From contig NZ_JAETXX010000009.1 of the NCBI RefSeq assembly GCF_021764745.1, positions 62,001 to 126,000 on the forward strand: a stretch of 64,000 bases of DNA. Direction: 5' to 3'. Origin of the DNA: Joostella atrarenae (GTDB taxonomy: Bacteria; Bacteroidota; Bacteroidia; Flavobacteriales; Flavobacteriaceae). A program made the translations under genes and the position numbers. Shown here in pieces: positions 44,061-54,568 of this stretch. Below the pieces are notes generated by a model. The model was not told where the DNA came from. It saw nothing but the letters and a program-made list of their open reading frames with translations, and made no database searches. Position 1 is the first letter of the stretch; every line of letters begins with the position of its first letter.

Positions 44061-46214
44061 CTAATAGATTTTAAAATCTGCAATACGCACTGTATTACGT
44101 TGTTTTGATACTTTATTAATTTCAACTTTAATAGCTTTTGTTTCTACTGCGTTTTTAAAAGTCACCTTTCTTTCTATCGGATTGTTATCTATATTCCCAA
44201 ACGAACCATTTGCAAGAGCCTTCCACTCTCCACTTTCATCGAGACCATAAATTACATACTCCTCTATTCTACCTCCAACTGATGGATCTTTAGAAGGAGG
44301 GACGTATCCAAAACCACTAACCGTTGTGCTTTGAGGAAAATTAATAACAAAAAAGGTATTCTCTTTTTTACTTTCAGGTAGTTCCGCAACAGTATCAGGG
44401 TTATCATCTAAACAATAATCCATATTTTTCCCTTTAGAAATATCCCATTCATCAGGTAAAATACTAAAGGCCTTTCTCGTCTCTTGAATAAAGTTATCTT
44501 TTTCAGAATTTACAGCTATTGCTCTTACTACTCCGCCATTTCGGAATTCGAACGGCGACTCATAAAGTACTCCACTCTCTTGGGGACTACTTCCATCTAC
44601 GGTGTAAAGTACTTTCGTTGAAGCTCCATCTATTGAAACTCTCCCTTTTTTATCTCTATCCACAGAAACCAACGGAGACAATGGTGGAGCTACGTATAAT
44701 CGTACAGTTGATAAACTAGGACTATTTCTGCTATCTGTTATTCTAATTCGTAAGCTATCTGTTTGGGTATTTGGAACTTTTAAGAAACGACGAATCCCAA
44801 TAGTAGTTCCATTACCAATAGTCTCCCATTTATCATTTATATAAGCGTCAATCTCAAATTTTTCTACACGTTGTCCAAAATCTACAATATTCTCCTGTAG
44901 TTCTACAACATTAAAATTTTGACTACCATAAAGTTTTAATATAATTGTTCCTGTATTTTTACCTTCTGGTGCAACCCAGGATGTTCTTATATCATCATCA
45001 AAAAGATAATTTCCAGCATATCCTCCTTCTCTAGTTTCTGTTGCAGACGCCACTGCTCCATTAGCATAGTTATGCTTTTTCATCTCTTTAATATATTCTC
45101 CAAACTTCTTAAGCAAAAGAGCATCTTCATCTGGAATCAGACCTCTATTATCTGGAGATAAATTAACTAAAAGATTACTATTCTGACCAACAGTTTCAAA
45201 ATAGGAATTAATCATATAATCCAACCCTCTATTGTGTTGGCCTGGTTTCCAAAACCACTGTACCCTAACAGGCAACCCTCCCCTTGCAGGATACCATGCC
45301 AATTGCTCATAATTTTTAATTTCTTCTACACTTCCTAAAGTTGGTTTTGTTAATGGTACGCCACTGTCGTATCCCGAAAAATCGGCTTCCATACTCTCTA
45401 TTCCTTGAACGCTCCATTCGGTAAAGCGTCCTTTTCCTGCCTCATTACCAACCCATCTAATATCTGGGGCAGCACCAGATATTAATGCTTGCGGTTGTAT
45501 ATCTCGAATAAGCTTATAAACTCTAGGCCAATCAATTTTCATTTTTACTCCACTTGTCTTTTCATCGAGTCCAGCACCATCAAACCATACCAAGTCTATA
45601 TTTCCATAATTGGTTAATAATTCTGTTAATTCATTAACCATAAGATCATTATAAGAGTCTTCACCATAAGGTGCTTGCTTATCCCAAGGTGAATAATAAA
45701 TACTTGTTTTAATTCCCTGTTTTCTACAAGCGTCCATAAATTCTTTTACTACATCTCCTTTTCCGTCTTTCCATGGAGTTTTCGCTATGGTACGTTCTCT
45801 AAATTTACTTGGCCATAAAGTAAAACCATCATGGTGTTTACAAACCAAAATAACAGAGGTGATTCCAGCACTTTTAAAAGTACTTACCCATTGGTCTGTA
45901 TCGAGTTCTTTAGGATTAAATATATTTAAATCCTCTTTTCCTGAACCCCATTGCATTCCTGTAAACGTATTTAAGTTGAAATGTACAAAACCTAACATTT
46001 CATAATTTTGCCATCTCAATTGACGAGCAGAAGGTCTCACCATAGAAGACAATTTAGATGCTTCTGCTTCCGATACATTCTTTGGAACAGCAACAGAGAC
46101 TCCATCGTAATATGAATTCTTTATTAGGTTTATAGTCTCATTTTCAACTGTAGATTGTGATAATCCTCCAAAAAAAGACAGGAAGATTAATAATGTAGAA
46201 ATAGATTTAAACAT
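44061..46214 (-). CDS. GH29 alpha-L-fucosidase with carbohydrate-binding-like C-terminus
   Basis: A 717-residue secreted glycosidase (signal MFKSISTLLIFLSFFGGLSQ). The GH29 barrel covers about 50-390, with VCKHHDGFTLWPSK and the nucleophile Asp212 in VWFDGAG. Two discoidin-like sandwich domains follow, around 400-515 and 600-717, separated by a chitobiase-type sandwich (KVLYTVDGSSPQESG). This layout is that of plant-type or algal-fucan fucosidases of marine Bacteroidota. It stands alone, not within a polysaccharide utilisation locus (no SusC/SusD pair here). A role in releasing fucose from algal or host glycans is inferred. Confidence 0.92.
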   Translation of the reverse strand: MFKSISTLLIFLSFFGGLSQSTVENETINLIKNSYYDGVSVAVPKNVSEAEASKLSSMVRPSARQLRWQNYEMLGFVHFNLNTFTGMQWGSGKEDLNIFNPKELDTDQWVSTFKSAGITSVILVCKHHDGFTLWPSKFRERTIAKTPWKDGKGDVVKEFMDACRKQGIKTSIYYSPWDKQAPYGEDSYNDLMVNELTELLTNYGNIDLVWFDGAGLDEKTSGVKMKIDWPRVYKLIRDIQPQALISGAAPDIRWVGNEAGKGRFTEWSVQGIESMEADFSGYDSGVPLTKPTLGSVEEIKNYEQLAWYPARGGLPVRVQWFWKPGQHNRGLDYMINSYFETVGQNSNLLVNLSPDNRGLIPDEDALLLKKFGEYIKEMKKHNYANGAVASATETREGGYAGNYLFDDDIRTSWVAPEGKNTGTIILKLYGSQNFNVVELQENIVDFGQRVEKFEIDAYINDKWETIGNGTTIGIRRFLKVPNTQTDSLRIRITDSRNSPSLSTVRLYVAPPLSPLVSVDRDKKGRVSIDGASTKVLYTVDGSSPQESGVLYESPFEFRNGGVVRAIAVNSEKDNFIQETRKAFSILPDEWDISKGKNMDYCLDDNPDTVAELPESKKENTFFVINFPQSTTVSGFGYVPPSKDPSVGGRIEEYVIYGLDESGEWKALANGSFGNIDNNPIERKVTFKNAVETKAIKVEINKVSKQRNTVRIADFKIY

Positions 46215-46420
46215 GTATAGTAATTGGTTGATTTATATTTGGAGCAATTTATAAAATTAAAGTGACAATCACTTTTATAAAGTCTGTAATACTAAACTCA
46301 TTTATATAAACTATTTAACGACGATGCTAAAAACTATAAATCTTAAAATAGTAATTTCCTACCGTAATAAATGGTTATTCTCTAACGAAAACAGTAATTT
46401 TATACCCTAAACCTGAACAG

Positions 46421-47239
46421 ATGTCAGTAGCAAAAAAAGAATACAAAAGAATTACAGTAAAGTCGTTAGTTGAAATGAAGCAAAACGGCGAGAAAATTTC
46501 TATGCTAACGGCCTACGATTATTCGATGGCAAAAATTGTAGACGGCGCTGGTATCGATGTGATTTTAGTTGGAGATTCTGCTAGTAATGTTATGGCTGGC
46601 CACGAAACTACACTTCCTATCACATTGGATCAAATGATATATCATGCATCTTCTGTTATTAGAGCTGTAAATAGAGCTTTGGTTGTTGTAGATCTCCCTT
46701 TTGGAAGTTACCAATCGGATCCTAAAGAAGCATTACGTTCTGCTATTAGAATAATGAAAGAAAGTGGTGCTCATGCTGTAAAGCTAGAAGGTGGTAAAGA
46801 AATTAAAGAATCTACAAAGCGAATTTTAAATGCTGGAATCCCTATCATGGGCCATTTAGGACTCACTCCACAATCAATATATAAATTTGGAACATATACC
46901 GTTCGAGCAAAAGAGGAAGAAGAAGCCAAAAAACTAAAAGAAGATGCTAAAATGCTTGAGAAAGCTGGTTGCTTCGCTATTGTTTTAGAGAAAATCCCAG
47001 CAAAGCTTGCAAAAGAAGTGGCAGCATCTGTTTCTATTCCTATTATTGGAATTGGAGCTGGTAATGGTGTTGATGGACAAGTATTAGTATTGCATGATCT
47101 TTTAGGGATGACACACGAATTCCATCCACGTTTTTTAAGACGTTATTTAAATCTATATGATGATATGACAAATGCTATATCTCAATATGTTGACGACGTG
47201 AAAAGTAAGGATTTCCCTAACGACGAAGAACAATATTAA
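46421..47239 (+). CDS. panB: 3-methyl-2-oxobutanoate hydroxymethyltransferase
   Basis: A 272-residue enzyme that adds a hydroxymethyl group from methylene-tetrahydrofolate to ketoisovalerate, the first committed step of pantothenate synthesis. Motifs are [38 protein letters not shown] (metal-binding Asp and Gly residues), [10 protein letters not shown] and [18 protein letters not shown]. Typical full length. Paired with an RluA-like gene 91 bases downstream, a common order in Flavobacteriia. No other pan genes are present here. Confidence 0.95.
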   Translation: MSVAKKEYKRITVKSLVEMKQNGEKISMLTAYDYSMAKIVDGAGIDVILVGDSASNVMAGHETTLPITLDQMIYHASSVIRAVNRALVVVDLPFGSYQSDPKEALRSAIRIMKESGAHAVKLEGGKEIKESTKRILNAGIPIMGHLGLTPQSIYKFGTYTVRAKEEEEAKKLKEDAKMLEKAGCFAIVLEKIPAKLAKEVAASVSIPIIGIGAGNGVDGQVLVLHDLLGMTHEFHPRFLRRYLNLYDDMTNAISQYVDDVKSKDFPNDEEQY

Positions 47240-47330
47240 ACTTGAAGTGATAGGCCGTTATATTTAAAAATAACTTCACAATCATCTCAACAAACCTAAT
47301 CTTCATCATTTAAAAGCTAATACGAAGCGA

Positions 47331-48023
47331 ATGAGTAAGCATTCAACCAAAGAAAATCTCCAAGTTCTTTACGAAGACAACCATGTTATTATTATTAATA
47401 AGCGTGCAGGAGACATTGTTCAAGGTGATAAAACTGGCGACAAACCACTTTCTGAAGTTGTAAAAGAATATATAAAAGATAAATACAATAAACCTGGAAA
47501 CGTGTATTTAGGTGTGGTACACCGCTTGGATAGACCGACCAGTGGTATTGTTTTATTTTCAAAAACGTCCAAGGCATTACCAAGACTAAATAAGCTTTTT
47601 AAGGAGAAAGATGCTAAAAAAACATATTGGGCGATTGTAAAAAATAAACCTGAAAAAGAATCTGATAAGCTGATACATTGGATGAAACGAAATCCAAAGC
47701 AGAATAAGTCTTACGCTCATAAAAATGAGGTTCCCGACAGCAAGAAAGCAATTTTAGATTATACCATCATAAAAAGCCTTAACAATTATTATTTATTGGA
47801 AATTAACCTAGAAACGGGACGTCATCATCAGATAAGATCTCAACTTTCTTCTATTGGCTGCCCTATAAAAGGCGATTTAAAATACAATTTCGACCGAAGT
47901 AATAAAGATGGGAGTATAAGTTTACACGCTAGTAAATTAGAGTTTGAACACCCTGTTAAAAAAGAACTTATAAGTGTTACCGCTCCCCTACCCAAAGATC
48001 CATTATGGGATGCATGCACATAG
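47331..48023 (+). CDS. RluA-family RNA pseudouridine synthase
   Basis: A 230-residue single-domain pseudouridine synthase. It has the start LYEDNHVIIINKRAGDIVQ, the catalytic Asp in GVVHRLDRPTSGIVLFSKT (residues about 62-80) and the late LETGRHHQIRSQLSSIGCPI. There is no N-terminal S4 domain, so it is a short RluA/RluC-like type; the target site in RNA cannot be told from sequence. Follows panB. Confidence 0.9.
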   Translation: MSKHSTKENLQVLYEDNHVIIINKRAGDIVQGDKTGDKPLSEVVKEYIKDKYNKPGNVYLGVVHRLDRPTSGIVLFSKTSKALPRLNKLFKEKDAKKTYWAIVKNKPEKESDKLIHWMKRNPKQNKSYAHKNEVPDSKKAILDYTIIKSLNNYYLLEINLETGRHHQIRSQLSSIGCPIKGDLKYNFDRSNKDGSISLHASKLEFEHPVKKELISVTAPLPKDPLWDACT

Positions 48024-48056
48024 ATTTTTTTACTATCTTTAAGAAAATATCTTATC

Positions 48057-48548
48057 ATGATTAGAAAAATTCTATTTGCTGGACTCGTTTTTTTATTAAC
48101 TTCTTGCGGAAGTTCTGTAGAAAGTTTTTATGATGCTCATAAAAATGACACGAACGTAACTGCGGTACAAGTGCCTAAATTTATGTATTCTCTAATTGGG
48201 AATCTTTCTCCTGAAGTAGATGCTCTTATAAATAATGTATCTGATATTAGATATATGAATATCCCTGGAAATACTGCACTAAGAAATCAGCAGATAAACT
48301 CAGAAATTGACAAAATTACTAAGAGTGGTTATTCTGATATTTTTAGAAAAAATACTAGCGACACTCAAAGCCTTTTAACCGTAAAAGAAAAAGGAAATAC
48401 CATTAAAGAAATTATTCTCCACAACAATAAAGGTGCTAATAATTCTTTACTTTATCTGAAAGGAAACTTTGATGCCGATAAAATTAAAAAAATGGCAGAA
48501 AATGATGACTTTTCAAATTTCAATAACCTCCTCGATCAAAAATATTAA
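48057..48548 (+). CDS. DUF4252 lipoprotein
   Basis: A 163-residue lipoprotein with lipobox LLTSCGSS and a mature domain matching the DUF4252 layout (FYDAHKNDTNVTAVQVPKFM, later LYLKGNFDADKIKKMA). The family is common in Bacteroidota near anti-sigma or RNA polymerase sigma genes; no such neighbour is present and no function is known. Starts 33 bases after the RluA-like gene and ends before a terminator. Confidence 0.8.
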   Translation: MIRKILFAGLVFLLTSCGSSVESFYDAHKNDTNVTAVQVPKFMYSLIGNLSPEVDALINNVSDIRYMNIPGNTALRNQQINSEIDKITKSGYSDIFRKNTSDTQSLLTVKEKGNTIKEIILHNNKGANNSLLYLKGNFDADKIKKMAENDDFSNFNNLLDQKY

Positions 48549-48612
48549 ATTATTCAACTATTACTCAGCGTAAAAAAGCTGAGAAAATAAGCTAAACTCA
48601 ATATAACTAGAG

Positions 48613-48643
48613 AGTTAAAGAAATTTTAGCTTTAACTTTTTTT
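48613..48643 (+). terminator. terminator after the DUF4252 gene
   Basis: AGTTAAAG at 48613-48620 pairs perfectly with CTTTAACT at 48630-48637, followed by TTTTTT. A second small hairpin, CTCAGC/GCTGAG at 48564-48583, lies just upstream. The rest of the 320-base gap before the VWA gene holds nothing I can support. Confidence 0.75.
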
Positions 48644-48868
48644 GCTCCCTATACAAACTAGCTAAACTACTATAAATAAAACAGCTATCCCTTCTAATTT
48701 TAGAACAACACTTTATATCAATTTATCTTTCTTTATAAAAAGTTAAACATTTGGTATTGTAATATAATTTTAATCTTTTTGATACGTTTTATCCATATCG
48801 GGTATAACAATATAAAAACGCAATGCTATAAACAAAATAGTATTTGCTTGAACTTATTTAAAATAAAA

Positions 48869-49939
48869 ATGAAGCACATGAAATTAATTAAAACAATATT
48901 TAGTGTATTATGTCTTGTAAGTCTATTTTATGCTTGCGGATCTTCTGATGACGATTTCTCATCAGGATCTGGTGTAGATGACTGCCTCGGTTTGGGAGAA
49001 GAGCAATTATCTCTAACCATACAAGAAACATTTACCACATTACCAGGAAAAGTTTCTGTTTTCTTTAAGGTGAATACTAAAGATGGAGAGCCTGTTTCTA
49101 ATTTAGAATCTAGCAATTTTAATATTTTTGAAAAAGGAAGAAATGACAATTGCTACAAACCAATTTCACCATCTGAGTCTAATGGAAGAATTTCTCCCGA
49201 TACTCAGATATTCAATACAAATACATTACTTGTTTTAGACTTAAGTAATAGTGTATTAAGTTCAAGTTTAGAAGAATTAAAAGCAGCTTCTGTTAGTTTT
49301 ATAGATGAAGTAATGCCTGCAGATGCAGACGAGCAATACAAAATGGCAATTTACTGGTTTGACGGAGAAGATGTTTTACACGAGTTAAATCCTCTTACTT
49401 CTAGCAGAGCAGAACTTACAGCAGCTATTGAAGGAATTACTGATGATATTAGCAACGACCCTTCTACAGATTTATATGGTGCTGTAATTAAGTCTACAGA
49501 AATTGCAACAGGAATTCTAAATGAGAATCAAGAGAACGACATTCTTGCTGCTTCTTCAGTAGTTATATTTACTGATGGAACCGATCAAGCTGCACGTTAC
49601 AAAGAAAGTGATGCTACTAATGCAGTTAAAAACGCAAACGAAAATATATCTTTCTTTACCATCGGTTTAGGTGATGAAATAGACAAAAATGTTTTAGAGG
49701 AAATAGGAAAAACAGGATATGCTTTTGCTAATGACAAAGATGATCTAGAAGATACCTTTGAAGAAATTTCAGATAATGTAGCTGGACAAGCAAGTAGTTA
49801 TTACTTATTTGAATACTGTAGTCCTAAAAGAGATGGAAGTGGGGTTAATCTATTGGTTATCCAAGCAGTACAAGGAGAAAACCAAGGAGCTGTACAAACA
49901 GAGTTTAACGCTGAAGGATTTACTGGAGGTTGTGAATAA
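48869..49939 (+). CDS. von Willebrand factor A domain lipoprotein
   Basis: A lipoprotein with signal LIKTIFSVLCLVSLFYACGS. The frame opens at 48779, but those 30 residues are not signal-like, so the start at 48869 is chosen (356 residues). A short beta domain (about 35-100) leads to a VWA domain with the MIDAS motif in LVLDLSNSVLSSS and the later VVIFTDGTDQAARY. The DxSxS motif is DLSNS, so metal binding is likely. It is exposed on an outer face and may take part in adhesion or protein-protein contacts. Single gene with a terminator. Confidence 0.85.
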   Translation: MKHMKLIKTIFSVLCLVSLFYACGSSDDDFSSGSGVDDCLGLGEEQLSLTIQETFTTLPGKVSVFFKVNTKDGEPVSNLESSNFNIFEKGRNDNCYKPISPSESNGRISPDTQIFNTNTLLVLDLSNSVLSSSLEELKAASVSFIDEVMPADADEQYKMAIYWFDGEDVLHELNPLTSSRAELTAAIEGITDDISNDPSTDLYGAVIKSTEIATGILNENQENDILAASSVVIFTDGTDQAARYKESDATNAVKNANENISFFTIGLGDEIDKNVLEEIGKTGYAFANDKDDLEDTFEEISDNVAGQASSYYLFEYCSPKRDGSGVNLLVIQAVQGENQGAVQTEFNAEGFTGGCE

Positions 49940-49959
49940 ACATTCCTTAATCAATATTA

Positions 49960-49999
49960 AAAAAATAGGCTGCCCAAAAAGGCAGCCTATTTTTTTTTT
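49960..49999 (+). terminator. strong terminator after the VWA gene
   Basis: AAAAAATAGGCTGCC pairs with GGCAGCCTATTTTTT around CAAAAA, followed by a run of T. Confidence 0.95.
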
Positions 50000-50377
50000 G
50001 AGTCCTACACACTTATAAGTAAGAACTCATACATAAACTTTCACTGATAACTCTAAAACCATGTAATTAGTAATTACCTATAGCATCTTACCCATACAAC
50101 TCACTAATAGTTTTAATAATAATACTTAAAGTGATTACATATTTCTCATTACAGAAAGCTCCGTATTTAATTATAAAATTTATCCTAATAACTCATACAA
50201 CTAAAAGCAAAAAATGCATTAAAAGCTGTCCTAATTAGCTCAAATCAACACCAAGAACATTCTTATGCAACATAGAAATATAGAACAGACCAAGTAGCTG
50301 TTTTCGTTCAAACGTCACAGAAAATTATACGCCACCAATAAATAAGAATTACTAGCTATAAAGTCTATTCAAAAAAA
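50000..50377. other. intergenic stretch without a supported gene
   Basis: This AT-rich stretch lies between the convergent VWA and TPR genes, both already ended by hairpins. I see no open frame above about 40 codons, no tRNA-like fold and no repeat. It is unexpectedly long for a convergent gap. Confidence 0.5.
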
Positions 50378-50407
50378 AATCGCCTAAAAAATTAATTTTA
50401 GACGATT
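50378..50407 (-). terminator. terminator after the TPR gene
   Basis: AATCG-CTAAAA pairs with TTTTAG-CGATT with one mismatch around AATTAA, and the minus strand continues into a T-run (the plus-strand A-run at 50371-50379). Confidence 0.8.
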
Positions 50408-50430
50408 CTCTTATTATTTCTTGAAAAATT

Positions 50431-51702
50431 TTACTGCTCTAAAGCTGCAAGTTTTTCTTTCATTTCAGTAAATTTTGCCTGCTCACCAATTGTACCATAG
50501 ATATTCATAAGTGTTCTTATTGCATCTACGTTATTAGGATTAACAGTTAATAGCTTCTCTAAATAAGGAACAGCAGATTTGTAAATAGCTTCACGCTCAG
50601 CTTTTAACTCATCATAACGTTTGTTATCAGCGGCACTGTTACCTAAACCATTCATTTCTTCTACCATTTCTCTCTCTCCAGAAAGAATTAATGAAGACAT
50701 ATTTAAATATACATTTTCATTTTCTGGATCTAATTCTAAAGCTTTCTCATAGTATTCTTTAGCCTTTTCTTTATTACCTTGCTCCGCAAGAATAACTCCT
50801 AAGTTGTAATAAAGTGTAGGATTTTTTGGATCTTTCTGAATAGCCTCTTCCATTAAAGATTGGAATTTAGCCTTATCTCCCATTTTGATATACATATTAG
50901 CTTCCGTAAGCAATAAGTTTATATCATCAGGATTAGCAGCACGTGCATCTTTAATAGCTGCAGCAGCTTTTTCAGTCTCACCCTTTTCATTATAAATTAA
51001 AGCGATGTTTTTAACGATCTCTGGCATTCTAGATTCTGTTTTCTCCTCAGTAGGATCAGAATACTCTCCAGTTTTAACCATTAAATCACGATTTTGCTCA
51101 GAACCTAGATTTTCAACTTCTCCAGTTTCTTTGTTAACCGCCATGTAAGCTGTACTTTCTCCTGTATAACCAAGCTCTTTAAGTTTCTCGTAATAACTTA
51201 AAGCAGTGTCATACTCACCACCATTTACAGCACTAGATGCAGCGAAGTATAAATAATCTTCATTATCTGTCATCTCATAAGCCATATGAAGCTTATTTGC
51301 AGCACCAGCAAAATTTTCATTCTTATTATCTTCAACAGCAGCATTTACAATGTCACCAGAAAGATTATTAAGAATCTCTTTAGCATCATCAGTATATTTA
51401 GTTTTGTATTCTTTTTCAAACGCTATCAATTCGTTTAAAGAAGCAACTGCTTTCTCATAATCTGCATCAGCTCCACCTTTCTTTGCAAGATCTGCATAGG
51501 TTTTACCAGTTAAAAAGTAATACTCCGCTTTATATTTATCATCTGCAGATTCAATTGTAGATGATAAACTTTGTAACGTAGTTTTTGCTTCAGCAGCACT
51601 TCCATTATCTAAGGCTTTTTCAGCATCTCTAAGTTCGCTTTTCTGCGCAACAGCAAAAGATGATGCTAATATTGCAGATGCTAATAGAACTTGTTTTTTC
51701 AT
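50431..51702 (-). CDS. periplasmic TPR-repeat protein
   Basis: A 423-residue exported protein with signal MKKQVLLASAILASSFAVAQ. It is helical throughout, with TPR units best seen at 25-110, 130-180 and from 225 to the end (for example PTLYYNLGVILAEQGNKEKAKEYYEKALELDPENENVY, a canonical unit given here in parts: PTLYYNLGVILAEQGNKEK and AKEYYEKALELDPENENVY). It probably acts as a scaffold in the periplasm. It starts 24 bases after gyrA, so it is likely cotranscribed with it, a pairing common in Flavobacteriia. The partner is unknown. Confidence 0.88.
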   Translation of the reverse strand: MKKQVLLASAILASSFAVAQKSELRDAEKALDNGSAAEAKTTLQSLSSTIESADDKYKAEYYFLTGKTYADLAKKGGADADYEKAVASLNELIAFEKEYKTKYTDDAKEILNNLSGDIVNAAVEDNKNENFAGAANKLHMAYEMTDNEDYLYFAASSAVNGGEYDTALSYYEKLKELGYTGESTAYMAVNKETGEVENLGSEQNRDLMVKTGEYSDPTEEKTESRMPEIVKNIALIYNEKGETEKAAAAIKDARAANPDDINLLLTEANMYIKMGDKAKFQSLMEEAIQKDPKNPTLYYNLGVILAEQGNKEKAKEYYEKALELDPENENVYLNMSSLILSGEREMVEEMNGLGNSAADNKRYDELKAEREAIYKSAVPYLEKLLTVNPNNVDAIRTLMNIYGTIGEQAKFTEMKEKLAALEQ

Positions 51703-51726
51703 TGTTTAAAAAATTTGTGTTAAATA

Positions 51727-54303
51727 TTATTCTTTCTCATTATCAGATTCGGTATCGACATTAGGGGTATCGATATCGCTTTTGTTAGAATCAACATCTG
51801 TGCCATCCTCTACAACTTCGATGTCATCTATGTCTTCTATATCATCCTCTTCTTTCATAACTTTAGCTACAGCGGCAATAGAATCGTTCTTCAGATTGAT
51901 TAGTTTTACCCCTTGCGTAGCACGCCCCATAACTCTTAAATCTTCAATTGCCATACGAATAGCAACTCCAGATTTTGTGATAATCATAAGATCATCCTCG
52001 TCGGATACGTTTTTAATAGCTACAATAGCTCCAGTTTTTTCTGTAATAGACATTGTTTTAACCCCTTTACCTCCTCTATTTGTAATTCGGTAAACTGGTT
52101 CTCCATCTTCAGGATCGTCTAAATAAGTACGTTTTCCATAACCATTTTCAGAAACAACAAGTATGTTTTCTTCTAGGTTATGTACAGATACCATTCCTAC
52201 AACCTCATCATTATCATCTGCAAGAGTAATACCACGAACTCCAGAGGCATTTCTACCCATCGGACGTGTTTTACCTTCTTCAAAACGAATCGCTTTACCA
52301 GATCTAACAGCTAATAATATCTGACTGTTACCTGTTGTTAGTTTAGCTTCAAGCAATTCATCGCCTTCACGAACTGTAATTGCATTAATTCCGTTTTGTC
52401 TTGGACGAGAATACTGTTCTAAAGAAGTTTTCTTAACAACACCTTTTTTAGTTGCCATAATGACAAAATGGCTGTTTATATACTCTTCATCTTTTAAGTC
52501 TTGAGTACAAATAAAGGCTTTCACCTTATCATCTTGCTCAATATTTATTAAATTCTGAATAGCACGCCCTTTAGAAGTTTTACTTCCTTCAGGAATTTCG
52601 AAAACACGCATCCAGAAACATTTTCCTTTTTGCGTAAAGAATAACATATACTGGTGGTTTGTACCAACAAATAAATGCTCTAAGAAGTCTTCGTTTCGTG
52701 TAGAGCTTCCTTTTTGTCCTACTCCACCTCTATTCTGAGTTTTATATTCTGTTAAAGGCGTTCTTTTAATATAACCCGCATGAGAAATAGTAATTACCAC
52801 TTGCTCATCTGGAATCATATCTTCCATACTAAGGTCTCCCCCAGCATATTCAATTACAGAACGTCTATCATCTCCATACTTTTCTTTAACCTCGAGAAGT
52901 TCTGTTTTAATGATTTCCATTCTACGCTCTTTATTAGCAAGAATATCTTTACATTCTTGAATAAACTTCATGATTTCATCGTACTCTGTACGTAGCTTAT
53001 CCTGCTCAAGACCTGTAAGTTGTCTTAATCGCATTTCTACGATTGCTTTCGCTTGGATTTCACTAAGTTCAAAACGCTCAATCAAACGCGTACGCGCTTC
53101 ATCTGCATTACCAGAACCACGGATAATTGCAATAACCTCATCAATATTATCAGAAGCAATAATTAATCCTTCTAATATATGAGCACGCTCTTCTGCTTTA
53201 CGCAGTTCATATTCTGTTCTTCTAACTACTACCTCATGGCGATGCTCCACAAAATAATGGATCATTTCCTTTAAGTTAAGTAATTTTGGTCTTCCGTTAA
53301 CCAATGCAATGTTATTAACACTGAAAGAAGATTGTAGCGCTGTATACTTATATAATGTATTAAGAACAATGTTAGGAATAGCGTCACGTTTAAGAATATA
53401 AACGATTCTCATTCCATTTCTATCCGACTCATCACGAATATTAGAAATCCCTTCAATTTTCTTATCATTAACAAGATCGGCAGTCTTTTTAATCATGTCT
53501 GCCTTGTTAACTTGATATGGAATTTCTGTAACTACGATAGATTCACGTCCGTTAACCTCTTCTGTAGTAGCTTTTGCACGAATAACAACACGCCCTCTAC
53601 CAGTTTTAAAAGCCTCACGAACACCATCATAACCATATATAGTACCTCCTGTTGGAAAATCTGGAGCTTTTATATGTTCAATTAATTCATCTACCTCAAT
53701 ATCGTTATTCTCAATATAAGCTACAGTACCATCTACAACCTCAGAAAGGTTATGAGGAGGCATATTTGTAGCCATACCTACTGCAATTCCTGAAGCTCCA
53801 TTAATCAATAAATTAGGAACTCTTGTAGGAAGTACTTTCGGCTCTTTTAATGTATCGTCAAAGTTTAACTGATGGTCTACAGTATCCTTATCAATATCAG
53901 CAAGCATGTCTTCAGATATCTTACGCATACGTGCCTCGGTATAACGCATCGCTGCAGGGCTATCGCCATCCACAGAACCAAAGTTACCTTGCCCATCTAC
54001 CATCATATATCGCAGACTCCAATGCTGAGCCATACGCACCATTGCGTCATAAACAGAAGTATCTCCATGTGGGTGATACTTACCTAATACCTCTCCTACA
54101 ATTCTTGCAGACTTCTTATAAGAACTGTTAGATCTAACTCCCAATTCATGCATTCCGAATAAAACGCGGCGGTGAACTGGTTTTAATCCGTCCCTAACAT
54201 CTGGAAGAGCACGTGACACAATGACCGACATTGAATAATCAATGTAAGCCGATTTCATCTCGTCCTCAATATTAATAGGGATCAGCTTTTCTCCTTCTGC
54301 CAT
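51727..54303 (-). CDS. gyrA: DNA gyrase subunit A
   Basis: An 858-residue type IIA topoisomerase subunit that breaks and rejoins DNA to add negative supercoils. The catalytic Tyr121 lies in [10 protein letters not shown]. The quinolone region reads [10 protein letters not shown], with Thr82 and Asp86 at the positions of E. coli Ser83 and Asp87, so there is no sign of a resistance change. A GyrA box QNRGGVG marks the wrapping domain, close to but not the classic QRRGGKG. The last 40 residues are very acidic. First gene of a unit with the TPR protein. Confidence 0.97.
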   Translation of the reverse strand: MAEGEKLIPINIEDEMKSAYIDYSMSVIVSRALPDVRDGLKPVHRRVLFGMHELGVRSNSSYKKSARIVGEVLGKYHPHGDTSVYDAMVRMAQHWSLRYMMVDGQGNFGSVDGDSPAAMRYTEARMRKISEDMLADIDKDTVDHQLNFDDTLKEPKVLPTRVPNLLINGASGIAVGMATNMPPHNLSEVVDGTVAYIENNDIEVDELIEHIKAPDFPTGGTIYGYDGVREAFKTGRGRVVIRAKATTEEVNGRESIVVTEIPYQVNKADMIKKTADLVNDKKIEGISNIRDESDRNGMRIVYILKRDAIPNIVLNTLYKYTALQSSFSVNNIALVNGRPKLLNLKEMIHYFVEHRHEVVVRRTEYELRKAEERAHILEGLIIASDNIDEVIAIIRGSGNADEARTRLIERFELSEIQAKAIVEMRLRQLTGLEQDKLRTEYDEIMKFIQECKDILANKERRMEIIKTELLEVKEKYGDDRRSVIEYAGGDLSMEDMIPDEQVVITISHAGYIKRTPLTEYKTQNRGGVGQKGSSTRNEDFLEHLFVGTNHQYMLFFTQKGKCFWMRVFEIPEGSKTSKGRAIQNLINIEQDDKVKAFICTQDLKDEEYINSHFVIMATKKGVVKKTSLEQYSRPRQNGINAITVREGDELLEAKLTTGNSQILLAVRSGKAIRFEEGKTRPMGRNASGVRGITLADDNDEVVGMVSVHNLEENILVVSENGYGKRTYLDDPEDGEPVYRITNRGGKGVKTMSITEKTGAIVAIKNVSDEDDLMIITKSGVAIRMAIEDLRVMGRATQGVKLINLKNDSIAAVAKVMKEEDDIEDIDDIEVVEDGTDVDSNKSDIDTPNVDTESDNEKE

Positions 54304-54568
54304 ATTAAATATAAATTATGTTTTAATTATAAATCGAGCCAATATACACATTTTAAAGACGATTTCACCTTACTCTAAAAGGTTTTTTAATGTTTTTATC
54401 AACAAAAAAAGCCCCTTGAAAGGTTAATAAAATCAATGTTAATTTTTTTGTTTTTGATACTTTTTTTTGTCTATTAGCTGAAAGTAGCCTCAAAGAAGAA
54501 GAATTAAGGTACAGTTTTTGTCTACTTATAGTTGTTTTACTATTTTTAACTGAAGAAAGGAAAAAAGT

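Noticed and set aside
48779-49939. Longer VWA lipoprotein start
   Set aside because: The lipoprotein signal begins at the ATG at 48869; 30 preceding residues would bury it.
51727-54303. Quinolone-resistance change in gyrA
   Set aside because: Thr82 and Asp86 are present; Thr at this position is found in many susceptible bacteria.
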